DNA of 64,000 nt from Porphyridium purpureum. Taxonomy: Eukaryota; Rhodophyta; Bangiophyceae; Porphyridiales; Porphyridiaceae. The stretch is taken from contig VRMN01000002.1 of the NCBI GenBank assembly GCA_008690995.1, forward strand, positions 806,001 to 870,000. The letters run 5' to 3'. The notes beneath the pieces were generated by a model, which saw only the letters and a list, made by a program, of their open reading frames with translations, did no database searches and had not been told where the DNA came from. Below, in pieces: positions 34,807 to 43,675 of this stretch (the stretch's first letter is position 1; each line of letters begins with the position of its first letter). A program made the translations under genes and the position numbers.

Positions 34807-36537
34807 ATGGCCAGCACAAAGACCGGCGGGTTCCTCGGGAGCTTGTTCGCCAAGCGTGATGACTCGTTTCACAATGAAGAGGAAGAAAAACACTCCATGT
34901 CTTCGCCCAACGGTGTCGCAAACAGCAAAAAGATAGCGCGCGGCAAGTCGGCGGGCGGGGCCGAGGCGAAGAAGAGCCTGGCGGGGAATTGGTCCGACGT
35001 GGCCAGTGTATCATCGTCGCGGTTTGCGCCAGACCCACTGGCGCTGCTTCGCAAGACGCCGGCAGAAGTCGGCGCGCCAAACGTGGCTGTGAAAACATCA
35101 AAGGCCGTGATTGGAGGATGGGAAACATACTTCGTGGAGCTCCGCGGATCCATGATTTGCTGCTTCCGCGACAAGGTCAAGAAATGGACGGGCCCAGAAG
35201 AAGACGCTCAGCTTGTGGTGCTGGCCGACGTGGTTGGCTGCGAGCTCAGCAGACCAAAGGCAAACGTGCTCCGTCTCAAGCAGTCCAAGGGTATCATGGA
35301 GCTGAAACTGGACACCAAGTCGCTGGCAGATCGATGGGAGCACGCGTTGCAGCTGGCTTGCGATGAGCGTGACATGGGCATCGACGACTTTGACTATTTG
35401 GCACCCATAGGCAAAGGAGCAGCGGGAAAGGTATTTTTCGTGCGTGACAAGAAGACAGGCGAGCGACTTGCACTGAAGGTTATAGACAAACGGCTGTCAG
35501 TGTTTGATTGTCAGAGCAGCTACAGACACGCGGTTGATGAGCGCCTCTTGCTGCAGCTTGTGGGCTCGCACCCATTCTTCGTTCAGCTGCGGTACGCGTT
35601 CCAGTCTCGCACCAAGCTATATCTTGTCACAGAATTCTGCGACGGAGGCGATCTCTTCTTTTACTTACACGCGCAGCAGCGACCCTTAACAGAGCGGGAA
35701 GCGCGGCGTGTTGTGGCCGAAACTGTATTGGCTTTGAGTGAGCTGCACAGGTTGGGCTTTATTTACCGTGACTTGAAGCCTGAAAACATTCTTCTGGACG
35801 CGCAGGGGCACATCCGTCTCGCTGATTTCGGCTTGAGCAAAAAGCTAGATATAGCGCCAAGACCGGCGAATGCAAAACAGAATGAGCTTTTGAATCGTGG
35901 TCTCACACGTACAAAGACGGTGTGTGGCACGCATGCGTACGTGGCGCCAGAAATGGTTAGCGGCAGTAGCTATGGCTTATCGGTGGACATTTGGACGCTT
36001 GGCATTTTTGCGTACCACATCTTGGTGGGGAGGCCGCCGTACAGTGCAAAGACATTGACCGAGGTGAAGCGCAATTTTGAAAAGGTGAAGGTGCGGTTTT
36101 ACAGTGACATCATGGGCACCGAAACCGTGAACTTTTTGATGAAGCTGCTGGACCGTAATGCAGAACGTCGACTTGGATGCGGCCCGGAAGGGATTGAAGA
36201 ACTCAAGACCGACCCGTTCTTTTCGAAGCTTGACTGGCAGGGCGTCATCCGGCGGCTTCGACACCAAGATGGACTGAAACCAAACACGTCGGTCACGGTC
36301 CAAAACCCGCGCCCGCTTCCGGGCAAAAAGCTCGACGAGAATGACAAATTTTTATTGCGCAATTTTAATCTGGACGAGTGGGTCGGGGTGGTGCCAGATC
36401 CAGACCAGAGCGAGACGCTCTTCTCAGACCGACAGTTCTGGCCGCCCGCGCAGATGGATAAGAAAGTACTCGACGCCTCGTACATTGTTGGCTTCTCCTA
36501 CAGCTCTCGCAAGGTCAAAGTGCGTCTCAATGCATAG
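34807..36537 (+). CDS. PH-domain AGC protein kinase (Akt-like architecture)
   Basis: This 576-residue kinase starts with a disordered Ser/Lys-rich region. A PH domain follows at about residues 95-183 (GGWETYFVELRGSMICCF, conserved Trp in RWEHALQLA). The AGC catalytic domain is about 190-450: Gly loop IGKGAAGKVFF, Lys in LALKVIDKR, YRDLKPENILL, DFGLSKK and the activation loop TKTVCGTHAYVAPE, whose Thr is the PDK1 site. The AGC tail ends LFSDRQFW and the hydrophobic motif YIVGFSYSS, with the regulatory Ser. Order and regulatory sites match Akt/SGK kinases. Lipid specificity of the PH domain cannot be read here. The ATG follows a long G-rich leader. Confidence 0.9.
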   Translation: MASTKTGGFLGSLFAKRDDSFHNEEEEKHSMSSPNGVANSKKIARGKSAGGAEAKKSLAGNWSDVASVSSSRFAPDPLALLRKTPAEVGAPNVAVKTSKAVIGGWETYFVELRGSMICCFRDKVKKWTGPEEDAQLVVLADVVGCELSRPKANVLRLKQSKGIMELKLDTKSLADRWEHALQLACDERDMGIDDFDYLAPIGKGAAGKVFFVRDKKTGERLALKVIDKRLSVFDCQSSYRHAVDERLLLQLVGSHPFFVQLRYAFQSRTKLYLVTEFCDGGDLFFYLHAQQRPLTEREARRVVAETVLALSELHRLGFIYRDLKPENILLDAQGHIRLADFGLSKKLDIAPRPANAKQNELLNRGLTRTKTVCGTHAYVAPEMVSGSSYGLSVDIWTLGIFAYHILVGRPPYSAKTLTEVKRNFEKVKVRFYSDIMGTETVNFLMKLLDRNAERRLGCGPEGIEELKTDPFFSKLDWQGVIRRLRHQDGLKPNTSVTVQNPRPLPGKKLDENDKFLLRNFNLDEWVGVVPDPDQSETLFSDRQFWPPAQMDKKVLDASYIVGFSYSSRKVKVRLNA

Positions 36538-36760
36538 AAGAGACTCATCTTCAGCATGCGGAACGTCGTATCCAGGCATTGATCATGGCACAGCTTGCGT
36601 GCGCATTCAGCAGTTAGCGTTTCGAGTCTTTCAAAGTGCGGTCACGCGCTAAATGTAAAGGTCACTGATTCTCACCCACCTTGCGAACACCACGCCCTCA
36701 ATCAAGCCACCAGTCCACAACTTCGCGGCTGTTTTCGTAACAAACAGAGGCGGTGGAGCG

Positions 36761-37924
36761 ATGTGGGCCTTTACTGGCAGCGCAACGAACTCTGCGCGCC
36801 CATCGCGGCGTGTATGGCACAGGTACGACGCCGTGTGCCGCCGCGGTCGTCGCGGTAGCGCTTCGTCTCACGGCGGTGTCAGAAGTCCGCTGCTCTGCGC
36901 GAACGAGGCTTCATCATCTGGCACGTCCGAGTCCACGCGTAATGGGAAGAGAAATGTCAAGCTTCCGACCCCAAAGGTTATTTCGGCTCGCGACGCACGC
37001 GCAGCGTTCGCGCAGCTCGGAGGCACAGGGAGCGCTTGGAGAGCGTTTGTGAATGAAAGTGCTTCGGCTTGCGTGACGGCGCTGGAGGCCAGCGTGTTCG
37101 CATTTCACGAGTGCTACTCGTGCGTGATTCTTTGCGGTCGCGAACGTCTCAGTGGTGCTGTTGGATTAGCGCTCGCATCTGCACTCAAAAAATCACCTGC
37201 TCGTGAGCATTTTGGCGTCGCGGTTGTTTCGGTGACCCCTCTTGACTGCACTGGCGACATGTGCGTTCAGGAAGAATGGCAGCGGCTAATGGAGATCGCA
37301 GTCAATGACGGCGTAGATTTTATGGACGATCTGCCCGCGACATTCGAGTTTTACTATGATTTAGTCATCGATGCTATGTGCGGTACGGAACAAGGCGACA
37401 TGGAAGACGCGCTTTCGGCTTCGTCACTGTCGCCGCCGTCACCACAACGAACAGAGCAACTCTCCAGCCTCATCGATGTGCTCTCCTCGTGCGAAAAGCC
37501 CCTCGCCTGCATTGATATCCCCGCAGGTTGGGACCAGGAGAATGGTCCCTCCGCGCAGGACGTACTCGACGATCACTTTCTCAAACCGGACGTGCTGATC
37601 TCGCTTGGGGCTCCGAAGAGACCTGTCCGATTCTTTAATGGAGCCTGGCATTTTGTAGCCAGCAGCAGGGCTCAAATGGCACTAGAAAAGTACCTCAAAG
37701 ACCTTGGCAGTGATTCTGGGCCAGCATCCGGACTCGACTTTTACGAAGTCGATCCAGAGCTGCAGTACCATTTAATATCTTCCGACTTGACCAAACTCAG
37801 GTGGGGCACTGACACTGGCCAGATTTACGGCGGTGGGTTCATGGCTACGACATTCACGAAGAAGCCGCGTCGAAAATGGATTGACGTGGATGAAACTGAC
37901 GATTTGTTTGATGACCTCGACTGA
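36761..37924 (+). CDS. YjeF_N-domain protein, NAD(P)HX epimerase-like with altered active site
   Basis: This 387-residue protein has an Arg/Ser-rich, acid-poor first 70 residues (organelle targeting likely) and then a YjeF_N Rossmann-like domain. Landmarks are VILCG at the start of the nucleotide loop, YYDLVIDAMCGT with the family Asp, CIDIPAGWDQENG and PDVLISLGAPK. The canonical NNGGDG that follows ILCGPG is replaced by RERLSGAVG. The substrate-binding Asn and Asp are therefore not where expected. It may be an inactive or repurposed relative, as in EDC3, rather than a true epimerase. The C-terminus is acidic (DETDDLFDDLD). It follows the kinase by 223 bp. Confidence 0.68.
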   Translation: MWAFTGSATNSARPSRRVWHRYDAVCRRGRRGSASSHGGVRSPLLCANEASSSGTSESTRNGKRNVKLPTPKVISARDARAAFAQLGGTGSAWRAFVNESASACVTALEASVFAFHECYSCVILCGRERLSGAVGLALASALKKSPAREHFGVAVVSVTPLDCTGDMCVQEEWQRLMEIAVNDGVDFMDDLPATFEFYYDLVIDAMCGTEQGDMEDALSASSLSPPSPQRTEQLSSLIDVLSSCEKPLACIDIPAGWDQENGPSAQDVLDDHFLKPDVLISLGAPKRPVRFFNGAWHFVASSRAQMALEKYLKDLGSDSGPASGLDFYEVDPELQYHLISSDLTKLRWGTDTGQIYGGGFMATTFTKKPRRKWIDVDETDDLFDDLD

Positions 37925-37940
37925 GTCATTCTATCTAACT

Positions 37941-39218
37941 CTAGTTAGATGCAAGAGCAGAGATCATATCGGCGACTTGGCGTTGTAGCGCAGCAAGCTG
38001 TTGCAGTTGCTCAACCTTATTTGCTGCAGAGAACGCTTCTTCCTTCTGTGGTGGCGCCTTGTGCTCCGTTTTATGCGTGGAAGCCGTCGAGTACCAGGTC
38101 TCCTGGTGATCTTCGAACTCAAACGGTTCCGAACTTGTAGGAAACCTGTTTTCCTTTTCATGCGCTGCTGATGCCGTGGAGCCCTGTCTGTACCGACTCG
38201 CAACCTCGTCACGCAGTGATCGCGTCTGATGGGAGGCGCTGGACTGTTGACTCCCGGTCTGCGGGATTGGTCTTTGACTCAGGACGGGCCTTCTGAGCAT
38301 TTGATTTCGTGGGCGTCTCCGAAGCGCTTGTGCAACCGATGACTCCATATCTTTCAATAAAACGTTGTTCAGTTGTCCGCCATATTCCTGAACAAATTCA
38401 CGCAGAGGCAACGACCGCACCTTTCGAGGGAGCTTCATCATCTGTACTCGGTACGCATTCCGAATCGAAAAGGCCGCATTTTGAGATAGCGTGCGCAGCT
38501 CAGAGCAACGAGCATCAATCTCAACATCAATTTCTTCCATGATATTATCGATGCGTTGAATGGTGCGAGACCGTTTGCCAGGCTGCCGGGACGCCCGAGC
38601 GTGGTCGTCGGAGCCTTCGTACATTGTTCCAGACGGCAGTGATTTGACGGGGCTGGCGCTTAATTCTTCATGTCCTCGCTTTTGCTTGGATGTCTCAGAT
38701 GTCTGTTCTGCTCGCGGTTCTGGTACCTGCTCGGAAGCCGAGGCAGGTTGACCTTGAGATCCTTCGTGTGCTTTTTCAGCCTCGACTTCTTCTTTGAGAT
38801 TCAGAATCGCTCCACTGCTCACTCGTTTGCCACGAGCATGTCTTTCACTGGAATGATGACTTGATGACGACGTCGGGGAGGCGTTTGGATCTGAATCGTC
38901 ATCATCGTCGCGAAGCTCGGCTCGAATGGCTAACGCGAGTAGCACTTGAAGCTGCTGCAGGCTCCAGGTCTTCTTCACGTCGGCATGGAACTTTGGCACT
39001 GCAACTGGCGCGTCATGAATGTCTTTCAAATGCATCTGTGCTCCTTGCTGCCACCAGTGCGGCTTTAGCTGTGGCTTCCAGAGCACGCGTTTCGCGTCCT
39101 GCGCGTCGCGCACATACCTGAGCACCTCGCGCTCCAGCGCGCGCTTCTGCGGCTCCACAGAACACACGCCCTGCACCACGCGCCCATCATCCACAACCTC
39201 CACATCCAGCTGCTGCAT
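37941..39218 (-). CDS. Borealin-like protein (chromosomal passenger complex candidate)
   Basis: This 425-residue protein has a helical segment around residues 215-290: RIDNIMEEIDVEIDARCSEL, then KLPRKVRSLPLREFV. It resembles the borealin/Nbl1 N-terminal domain, where a long helix is followed by xLPxxxRxMxLxEF. Borealin joins Survivin and INCENP to place Aurora B on centromeres. The N-terminal 110 residues contain a Trp-rich stretch (KPHWWQQGAQMHLKDIHDA), and the rest is Ser/Glu-rich and probably disordered. A short helical coiled coil ends the chain (KVEQLQQLAALQRQVADMIS). The match is short. The codon at 39236 is GTG, and the first ATG is 39218. Confidence 0.5.
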   Translation of the reverse strand: MQQLDVEVVDDGRVVQGVCSVEPQKRALEREVLRYVRDAQDAKRVLWKPQLKPHWWQQGAQMHLKDIHDAPVAVPKFHADVKKTWSLQQLQVLLALAIRAELRDDDDDSDPNASPTSSSSHHSSERHARGKRVSSGAILNLKEEVEAEKAHEGSQGQPASASEQVPEPRAEQTSETSKQKRGHEELSASPVKSLPSGTMYEGSDDHARASRQPGKRSRTIQRIDNIMEEIDVEIDARCSELRTLSQNAAFSIRNAYRVQMMKLPRKVRSLPLREFVQEYGGQLNNVLLKDMESSVAQALRRRPRNQMLRRPVLSQRPIPQTGSQQSSASHQTRSLRDEVASRYRQGSTASAAHEKENRFPTSSEPFEFEDHQETWYSTASTHKTEHKAPPQKEEAFSAANKVEQLQQLAALQRQVADMISALASN

Positions 39219-39571
39219 TGCGCCTTTCCTCAGCACGTCGCGCCATCCATCCCATCACTACTACCACCGCACCACCAGCTTGCCTGTCCCACTTTCTGCG
39301 CGCTCTCTCTCGCTTTCTTCCAATAGACTTTTTTTCAAATTTTCAAAAACGACCACGCGGAAGAGGTGCAGGTACAGTGTGTTCATGGCATGCTACTGTA
39401 CCTTAGGGTTTCTTGATGGGACAAAAATTAAAGTACAGTGAGTGTAGTGTTCTGTCAGTAATGGAGGCAGAGGTACAGTAATCTGCCGCAGGAAGCTTGG
39501 CAGTTGAGGCGACTCGTTGCGCGAATGAGGTGGCGCGATGGATTGTCCATGCGCGCGGATGAATAGCCGCG
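39219..39571. other. Divergent promoter region, borealin-like / CDPK
   Basis: About 350 bp with four GTACAGT-type elements (39372-39479). The side next to the borealin-like gene is pyrimidine-rich on the plus strand, i.e. a purine-rich leader for that gene. Confidence 0.5.
39372..39479. promoter_or_regulatory. Four GTACAGT-type elements
   Basis: GTACAGT at 39372, ACTGTAC at 39395, GTACAGT at 39433 and GTACAGT at 39473. The last is about 95 bp before the CDPK ATG. Confidence 0.5.
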
Positions 39572-41263
39572 ATGGAGTCCTGGTGGTCTGATCCAGACGC
39601 GCGGTTAAACGCGCGGCAAGCAGCGCCTGCGCCAGCCTCTTCAGCGCCACAACAAGCGGGATGGGTCGCCGGTGTGGCGTCTCAGCCGCAGCGTGACCCG
39701 CGCAGAGAACTGCCTGACCGTGGTGCGCGCGAGGAACGGCCGTCGCTGCGTGATCAAGTGCGTACAGCGCCCGGCGCGGCCGCCGCGAGGAGAACGCGAG
39801 TAGCAGACCGCGTGCTTCCGTACGAGACAGACCGATTCGAGTCCAAGTACGAGCTTGGGCGGAAACTGGGCGAGGGCGCGTTCGGCGTTGTTTACGTCGC
39901 AAAGTCGAAGAAATCGTCGCGCGAATTTGCGTGTAAAACAATCAGCAAGACCAAATTAATTCGTCCCCAGGACCGCGCTGACGTCGTGCGTGAAGTGGAA
40001 ATCCTGCAGCGGGTGAAGGGCCACCCGAACATCGTGTCCATCCGCCATGTCTTTGAGGACGATACGTCGGTGTCGATTGTCATGGACATGTGCGCAGGTG
40101 GAGAGCTGTTTGACCTAATCACCAAGCGGGGAACATTTACGGAGCAGGACGCCGCAGCAACAGTGACTGTTATGCTCGAGCTGTGCCATCATCTGCACGC
40201 GAACAGCGTGGTCCATCGCGACCTTAAACCAGAGAATTTCCTGCTCTTGTCTGCCGTGCAGGAAACCGGAAGCGCCGGCACGTCGCTCCAGGCGATCGTT
40301 CCGGATATGAAAGTCACCGACTTTGGACTCTCGGTGATCTTGAATTCGCCAAAGGATTGCTCCTTGCACCAAACGGTCGGCACGCCCTTTTACGTGGCAC
40401 CAGAGGTCGTCAACGGAGCTCCGTACGGCGCCAAATGCGATGTGTGGAGCTTGGGATGTATTGCTTATATTCTTCTCAGTGGAAGGCCGCCTTTCACTGG
40501 GGCAACGGTCCCAGAAATCATTTCGGCCGTGAAGCAGGGCCACGTGGATCTTGTCTCCAAACCATGGCACAAGGTGTCGGCGTCGGGCCGAGATTTTGTC
40601 CAACAGATGCTAACGTACGACCCGGCTCACCGCCCAGATTGCGGAAGCCTGTTGAAACATGCATGGCTGAGAGATGCTTCCAGCTCTTCATACGTTTTGT
40701 CAAAGTCTGCCATGAACTCACTAAGAGGCTTTTGGCAGACCAACAACTTCAAGAAGGCTGCACTTTTGGCCCTGGCACGTGAGTCAAGTTCAAGTACAAT
40801 TAGCAGTATGGAGAAAGCGTTCCGTGAGATGGACACCGACCGCTCGGGTACCGTTTCTATCCAGGAGATGCGCGCGTGGCTCGAGAAGCGAGGAAAGAAT
40901 GTGGACCACAAGGCGTTGCTTGAGGCAGTGCGCGCATTTGATATTGACGGCAACGCGGAGCTTGATTACCACGAGTTCCTGCTGGCAACAAGCCGCGTGC
41001 AAGTTCTCAATCGTGCGGATGTGATGCTGCGCGCGTTCCAAAAATATGACTTGAACCACGATGGCAAGCTTGATGCCACGGAAATTGGGATTGCCCTGGA
41101 AGAGATCGGCGTCAGCCGAAAAGAGGCAAAACAGTACATGCGCGAGTTCGACAAAGACGGCAGCGGAACTATTGAGTATGAGGAATTTGTCTCCATGCTA
41201 GTGGAAAACAACGAAGAGCTAGAAGAGGCGTCGAGCTACTTCAAAAAATTCGCGTTGGTCTGA
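39572..41263 (+). CDS. Calcium-dependent protein kinase (CDPK)
   Basis: A 563-residue CDPK with a basic variable N-terminus of about 85 residues. It begins MESWW and lacks the myristoylation Gly found in many CDPKs. The kinase domain is about 90-360: LGEGAFGVVYVAKS, FACKTISK, HRDLKPENFLL, DFGLSV and GTPFYVAPEVV. A junction with KSAMNSLRGFWQTNNFKKAA, the autoinhibitory/CaM-like linker, follows. Four EF-hands come last: DTDRSGTVSIQE, DIDGNAELDYHE, DLNHDGKLDATE and DKDGSGTIEYEE. Ca2+ binding should release inhibition. GTACAGT elements precede the gene. Confidence 0.95.
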   Translation: MESWWSDPDARLNARQAAPAPASSAPQQAGWVAGVASQPQRDPRRELPDRGAREERPSLRDQVRTAPGAAAARRTRVADRVLPYETDRFESKYELGRKLGEGAFGVVYVAKSKKSSREFACKTISKTKLIRPQDRADVVREVEILQRVKGHPNIVSIRHVFEDDTSVSIVMDMCAGGELFDLITKRGTFTEQDAAATVTVMLELCHHLHANSVVHRDLKPENFLLLSAVQETGSAGTSLQAIVPDMKVTDFGLSVILNSPKDCSLHQTVGTPFYVAPEVVNGAPYGAKCDVWSLGCIAYILLSGRPPFTGATVPEIISAVKQGHVDLVSKPWHKVSASGRDFVQQMLTYDPAHRPDCGSLLKHAWLRDASSSSYVLSKSAMNSLRGFWQTNNFKKAALLALARESSSSTISSMEKAFREMDTDRSGTVSIQEMRAWLEKRGKNVDHKALLEAVRAFDIDGNAELDYHEFLLATSRVQVLNRADVMLRAFQKYDLNHDGKLDATEIGIALEEIGVSRKEAKQYMREFDKDGSGTIEYEEFVSMLVENNEELEEASSYFKKFALV

Positions 41264-41314
41264 GCCTGTGTCCTTTACACACGGAGTTATCCTTCTTTCA
41301 GAAGTGCCGAGGCA
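41264..41314. other. Convergent 3' spacer
   Basis: 51 bp between the CDPK and BRE1-like stops; no distinct signal. Confidence 0.3.
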
Positions 41315-43564
41315 TTAGAAATAAACGCTGATGAGCTCGTCCATGCTGAACTTTTCATGGCAAATCGGACACTTGCGGCTTTTGACTGTCACGATGCCTT
41401 CGCGCGAGAACACGTGACCGCAGCGGGGCAACAAGCAGTCCTTCTCCATGTTGGGCAAAATAGAGCAGTTTCGACGTCTCTTGAGAGTCTTGTACAGCTC
41501 GTCGCGAACGCTTTCCTTGTCGGATTCCCCAACTTGCTCCTGCTTGCGCTTGTTCCGCCGAGCGAGCTGCTCACGCTTCTTTTCTGTAACAAAAATCTCC
41601 TGCTCTAATGTGGCTGTCGCCAGCTTTTCCTGTGTCAAGCGCTGCAGATGTTCGTGCAGCTGCGCCACCACCTTCTCCGTGATCATGAAGCAGTCAGTGC
41701 CTAGACCTTTCCGCGACAGAGGCTCCTCTGATGGGATCGGCTTGAACTCAGCTCCGCTACTGACAATTTCATCCTCCAGCCGCTTCGTCAGGCTCGCCGT
41801 ATCCTCTTCGCACTTGGCTATCATCGCCTTGACAGAATGCAACCTCTCCTCGCAGGCCTCCTTGATTTGCTCCGCCTCCTGCGCAGATTCAAGGCTCTTT
41901 GAAGCAAGCTTCTTGGACAGCTGAACTGTCTTTTCTAGATTGGCATTGCGTTGTTCTACCGCTTTGTGGCTAGCAGCTGACTTGTTCGCCTCCTTCGCGC
42001 TGATTAGCTTTTGACGCAATTGAAGACGCTGCGTTTGCATTTCAATGAGCTGCTCCTGCTTATCCACCAGTCCATTAAGCGTGCCATGCTCTGCTGCCCG
42101 CAAATCAAGCACCATATGAAGCAGGCCTTCTGCTTCCGCCCAGAAATTGTCCCCGGTCTCCCAAGTCTCGAGGCACGTTTTGCCCTCATCTCCACCGATC
42201 TTTTGCACAAAAGATGCTCGCAGAGCGCTCGCTTCGGCCGTGAGAGCTGAGATTTGGCCCATTTTTTCTGTCAGGGTCGAGGAGAATCCCACGCTCCGCA
42301 ACTTCATGATTTCTAGGCTAGCTGTTGCAGTAGCTTGGGCCTTCATGTGCTCATCTCCCATCTTTTTTTCTAGCTGGCTTTGAATCTTCGCAAAGGCTTG
42401 AGACGCATGGCTGCTTATTTTGCTCGCCTCGGACACGATAGAGTCAAATGCTGCGAGTTTAGAATTCACAACCTGCTTCGCGGTCGCTTGGACGTCGTCG
42501 CTGACTTCAGCGACGAGTGCACGCAATGGTTCTACGCGCGCTGCGTACGCACGTAACAGTTGGACGCGGAACAATGCTGAATACCATTGAAAGCGAAGCG
42601 CAGCATAGTAGAGCGGATGCATTACGTCATCAAACTGGCCCTGCGTAGCAGACATGGACTGAACCCTCGACGAACGATTCTCCGGGAACTCAGAGGGTAG
42701 TGGCTCTTTTAGTCTCGCCACAAACTCTTCAATCTCGCCCCTCACACGTGCAAATAGCTCAGCCTGGAACGAGAGCAATTTCTTGTAGAGTGCGATGCTC
42801 TCCACCAATGCAGTACGAGCAGCGGCCTCTTCTTCGACATCGTCATTTGCCGCGGCCCCGGCGCCGGTCGATGCCCTTTGTTCCGGATGACCGGAAGAAG
42901 CGCCGTCTTCCTTGCGCGTTGCTTTAGCTGACTCTGGAAGCTTTGCGAGAATGGCCTTGAGCTCATCATCCCACTGCGCGAGTAAGAGACGCTGCGCGTG
43001 CACTTTCTGGGTCCATTCAAAGACACGGTTGCGAGCCGTCCACTCTCGAAAGCGGACTTCATGCCCCTGCATCTTTTCGTATCGAAGCTGTGCGTGCAAA
43101 CGATGGCATTCGTTAAGAAGCGCGCGCACGTCGTCTGCCAACCCTTGTGCCTGCGCATGCAGCACCCGATTCAATGCCTCCAAGAGCGCGGCTAGCGAGA
43201 ACTGGTGCATTCGCGACAACGGCAGCCCCGCTGGTTTCGTGTCAAGGACGGCGTTCGGGATCTGTCCCCACTTTTCTTTGCGCTCATCGGCGTCTGCGAG
43301 CACTTGCGTCATCAGTTCGGAGGAGCCCATGCTGGCAATCGCCGCGTCCAGTTCCTCACGGAGATGTTTGAAGACATCGCCAAGCGCGGAGTTCTCCTGT
43401 GCGATCTTAGCCCGGTATGCTACGCTCGTTTGCACGTATTGCACGAAGCGCTCACGTTCCGTCTGGATGTTCACGTGCGTGTGTTCAAACTTGGAGCGTA
43501 GCTGCCCAACTTTCACGCTGAGCACGCGCACCTCATCGCTCGCCGGCAGACTAAACGTATCCAT
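41315..43564 (-). CDS. BRE1-like coiled-coil protein with degenerate C-terminal RING
   Basis: This 749-residue protein is almost wholly helical coiled coil, with a C-terminal RING-like end: NCSILPNMEKDCLLPRCGHV, then KSRKCPICHEKF. The order, spacing and C-terminal location match BRE1/RNF20, the E3 that monoubiquitinates histone H2B. Several zinc ligands are missing: the second Cys of the first pair, and both Cys after HVF (HVFSREG). The fold may be U-box-like, or E2 binding may be impaired. I chose the ATG at 43564 (MDTFSLPASD) because the in-frame extension overlaps the divergent TMEM254-like gene. Confidence 0.65.
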   Translation of the reverse strand: MDTFSLPASDEVRVLSVKVGQLRSKFEHTHVNIQTERERFVQYVQTSVAYRAKIAQENSALGDVFKHLREELDAAIASMGSSELMTQVLADADERKEKWGQIPNAVLDTKPAGLPLSRMHQFSLAALLEALNRVLHAQAQGLADDVRALLNECHRLHAQLRYEKMQGHEVRFREWTARNRVFEWTQKVHAQRLLLAQWDDELKAILAKLPESAKATRKEDGASSGHPEQRASTGAGAAANDDVEEEAAARTALVESIALYKKLLSFQAELFARVRGEIEEFVARLKEPLPSEFPENRSSRVQSMSATQGQFDDVMHPLYYAALRFQWYSALFRVQLLRAYAARVEPLRALVAEVSDDVQATAKQVVNSKLAAFDSIVSEASKISSHASQAFAKIQSQLEKKMGDEHMKAQATATASLEIMKLRSVGFSSTLTEKMGQISALTAEASALRASFVQKIGGDEGKTCLETWETGDNFWAEAEGLLHMVLDLRAAEHGTLNGLVDKQEQLIEMQTQRLQLRQKLISAKEANKSAASHKAVEQRNANLEKTVQLSKKLASKSLESAQEAEQIKEACEERLHSVKAMIAKCEEDTASLTKRLEDEIVSSGAEFKPIPSEEPLSRKGLGTDCFMITEKVVAQLHEHLQRLTQEKLATATLEQEIFVTEKKREQLARRNKRKQEQVGESDKESVRDELYKTLKRRRNCSILPNMEKDCLLPRCGHVFSREGIVTVKSRKCPICHEKFSMDELISVYF

Positions 43565-43675
43565 CTCGCTTTCGTCTCGCTGCGTCTTGTCGTGTCCACC
43601 GCCGGCATCACTTACGGCATTCCACCGCCTAGAACTATTGAGGAGCTGGGAGACGAGTAGCGGGTCGCGATCGGG
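43565..43675. promoter_or_regulatory. Compact bidirectional promoter, BRE1-like / TMEM254-like
   Basis: Only 111 bp separate the two divergent start codons, so they must share a promoter region. No GTACAGT element or TATA box is visible. Confidence 0.45.

Noticed and set aside
34161-35128. Proline-rich minus-strand frames of 159-230 codons
   Set aside because: They mirror the G-rich leader and the first codons of the AGC kinase on the opposite strand; composition, not coding.
20231-36049. GTACAGT inside coding sequence (20231 in the dikinase, about 36043 in the AGC kinase, ACTGTAC at 26121 in zinc-ribbon gene 1)
   Set aside because: Isolated single copies at about chance frequency; not counted as regulatory elements.
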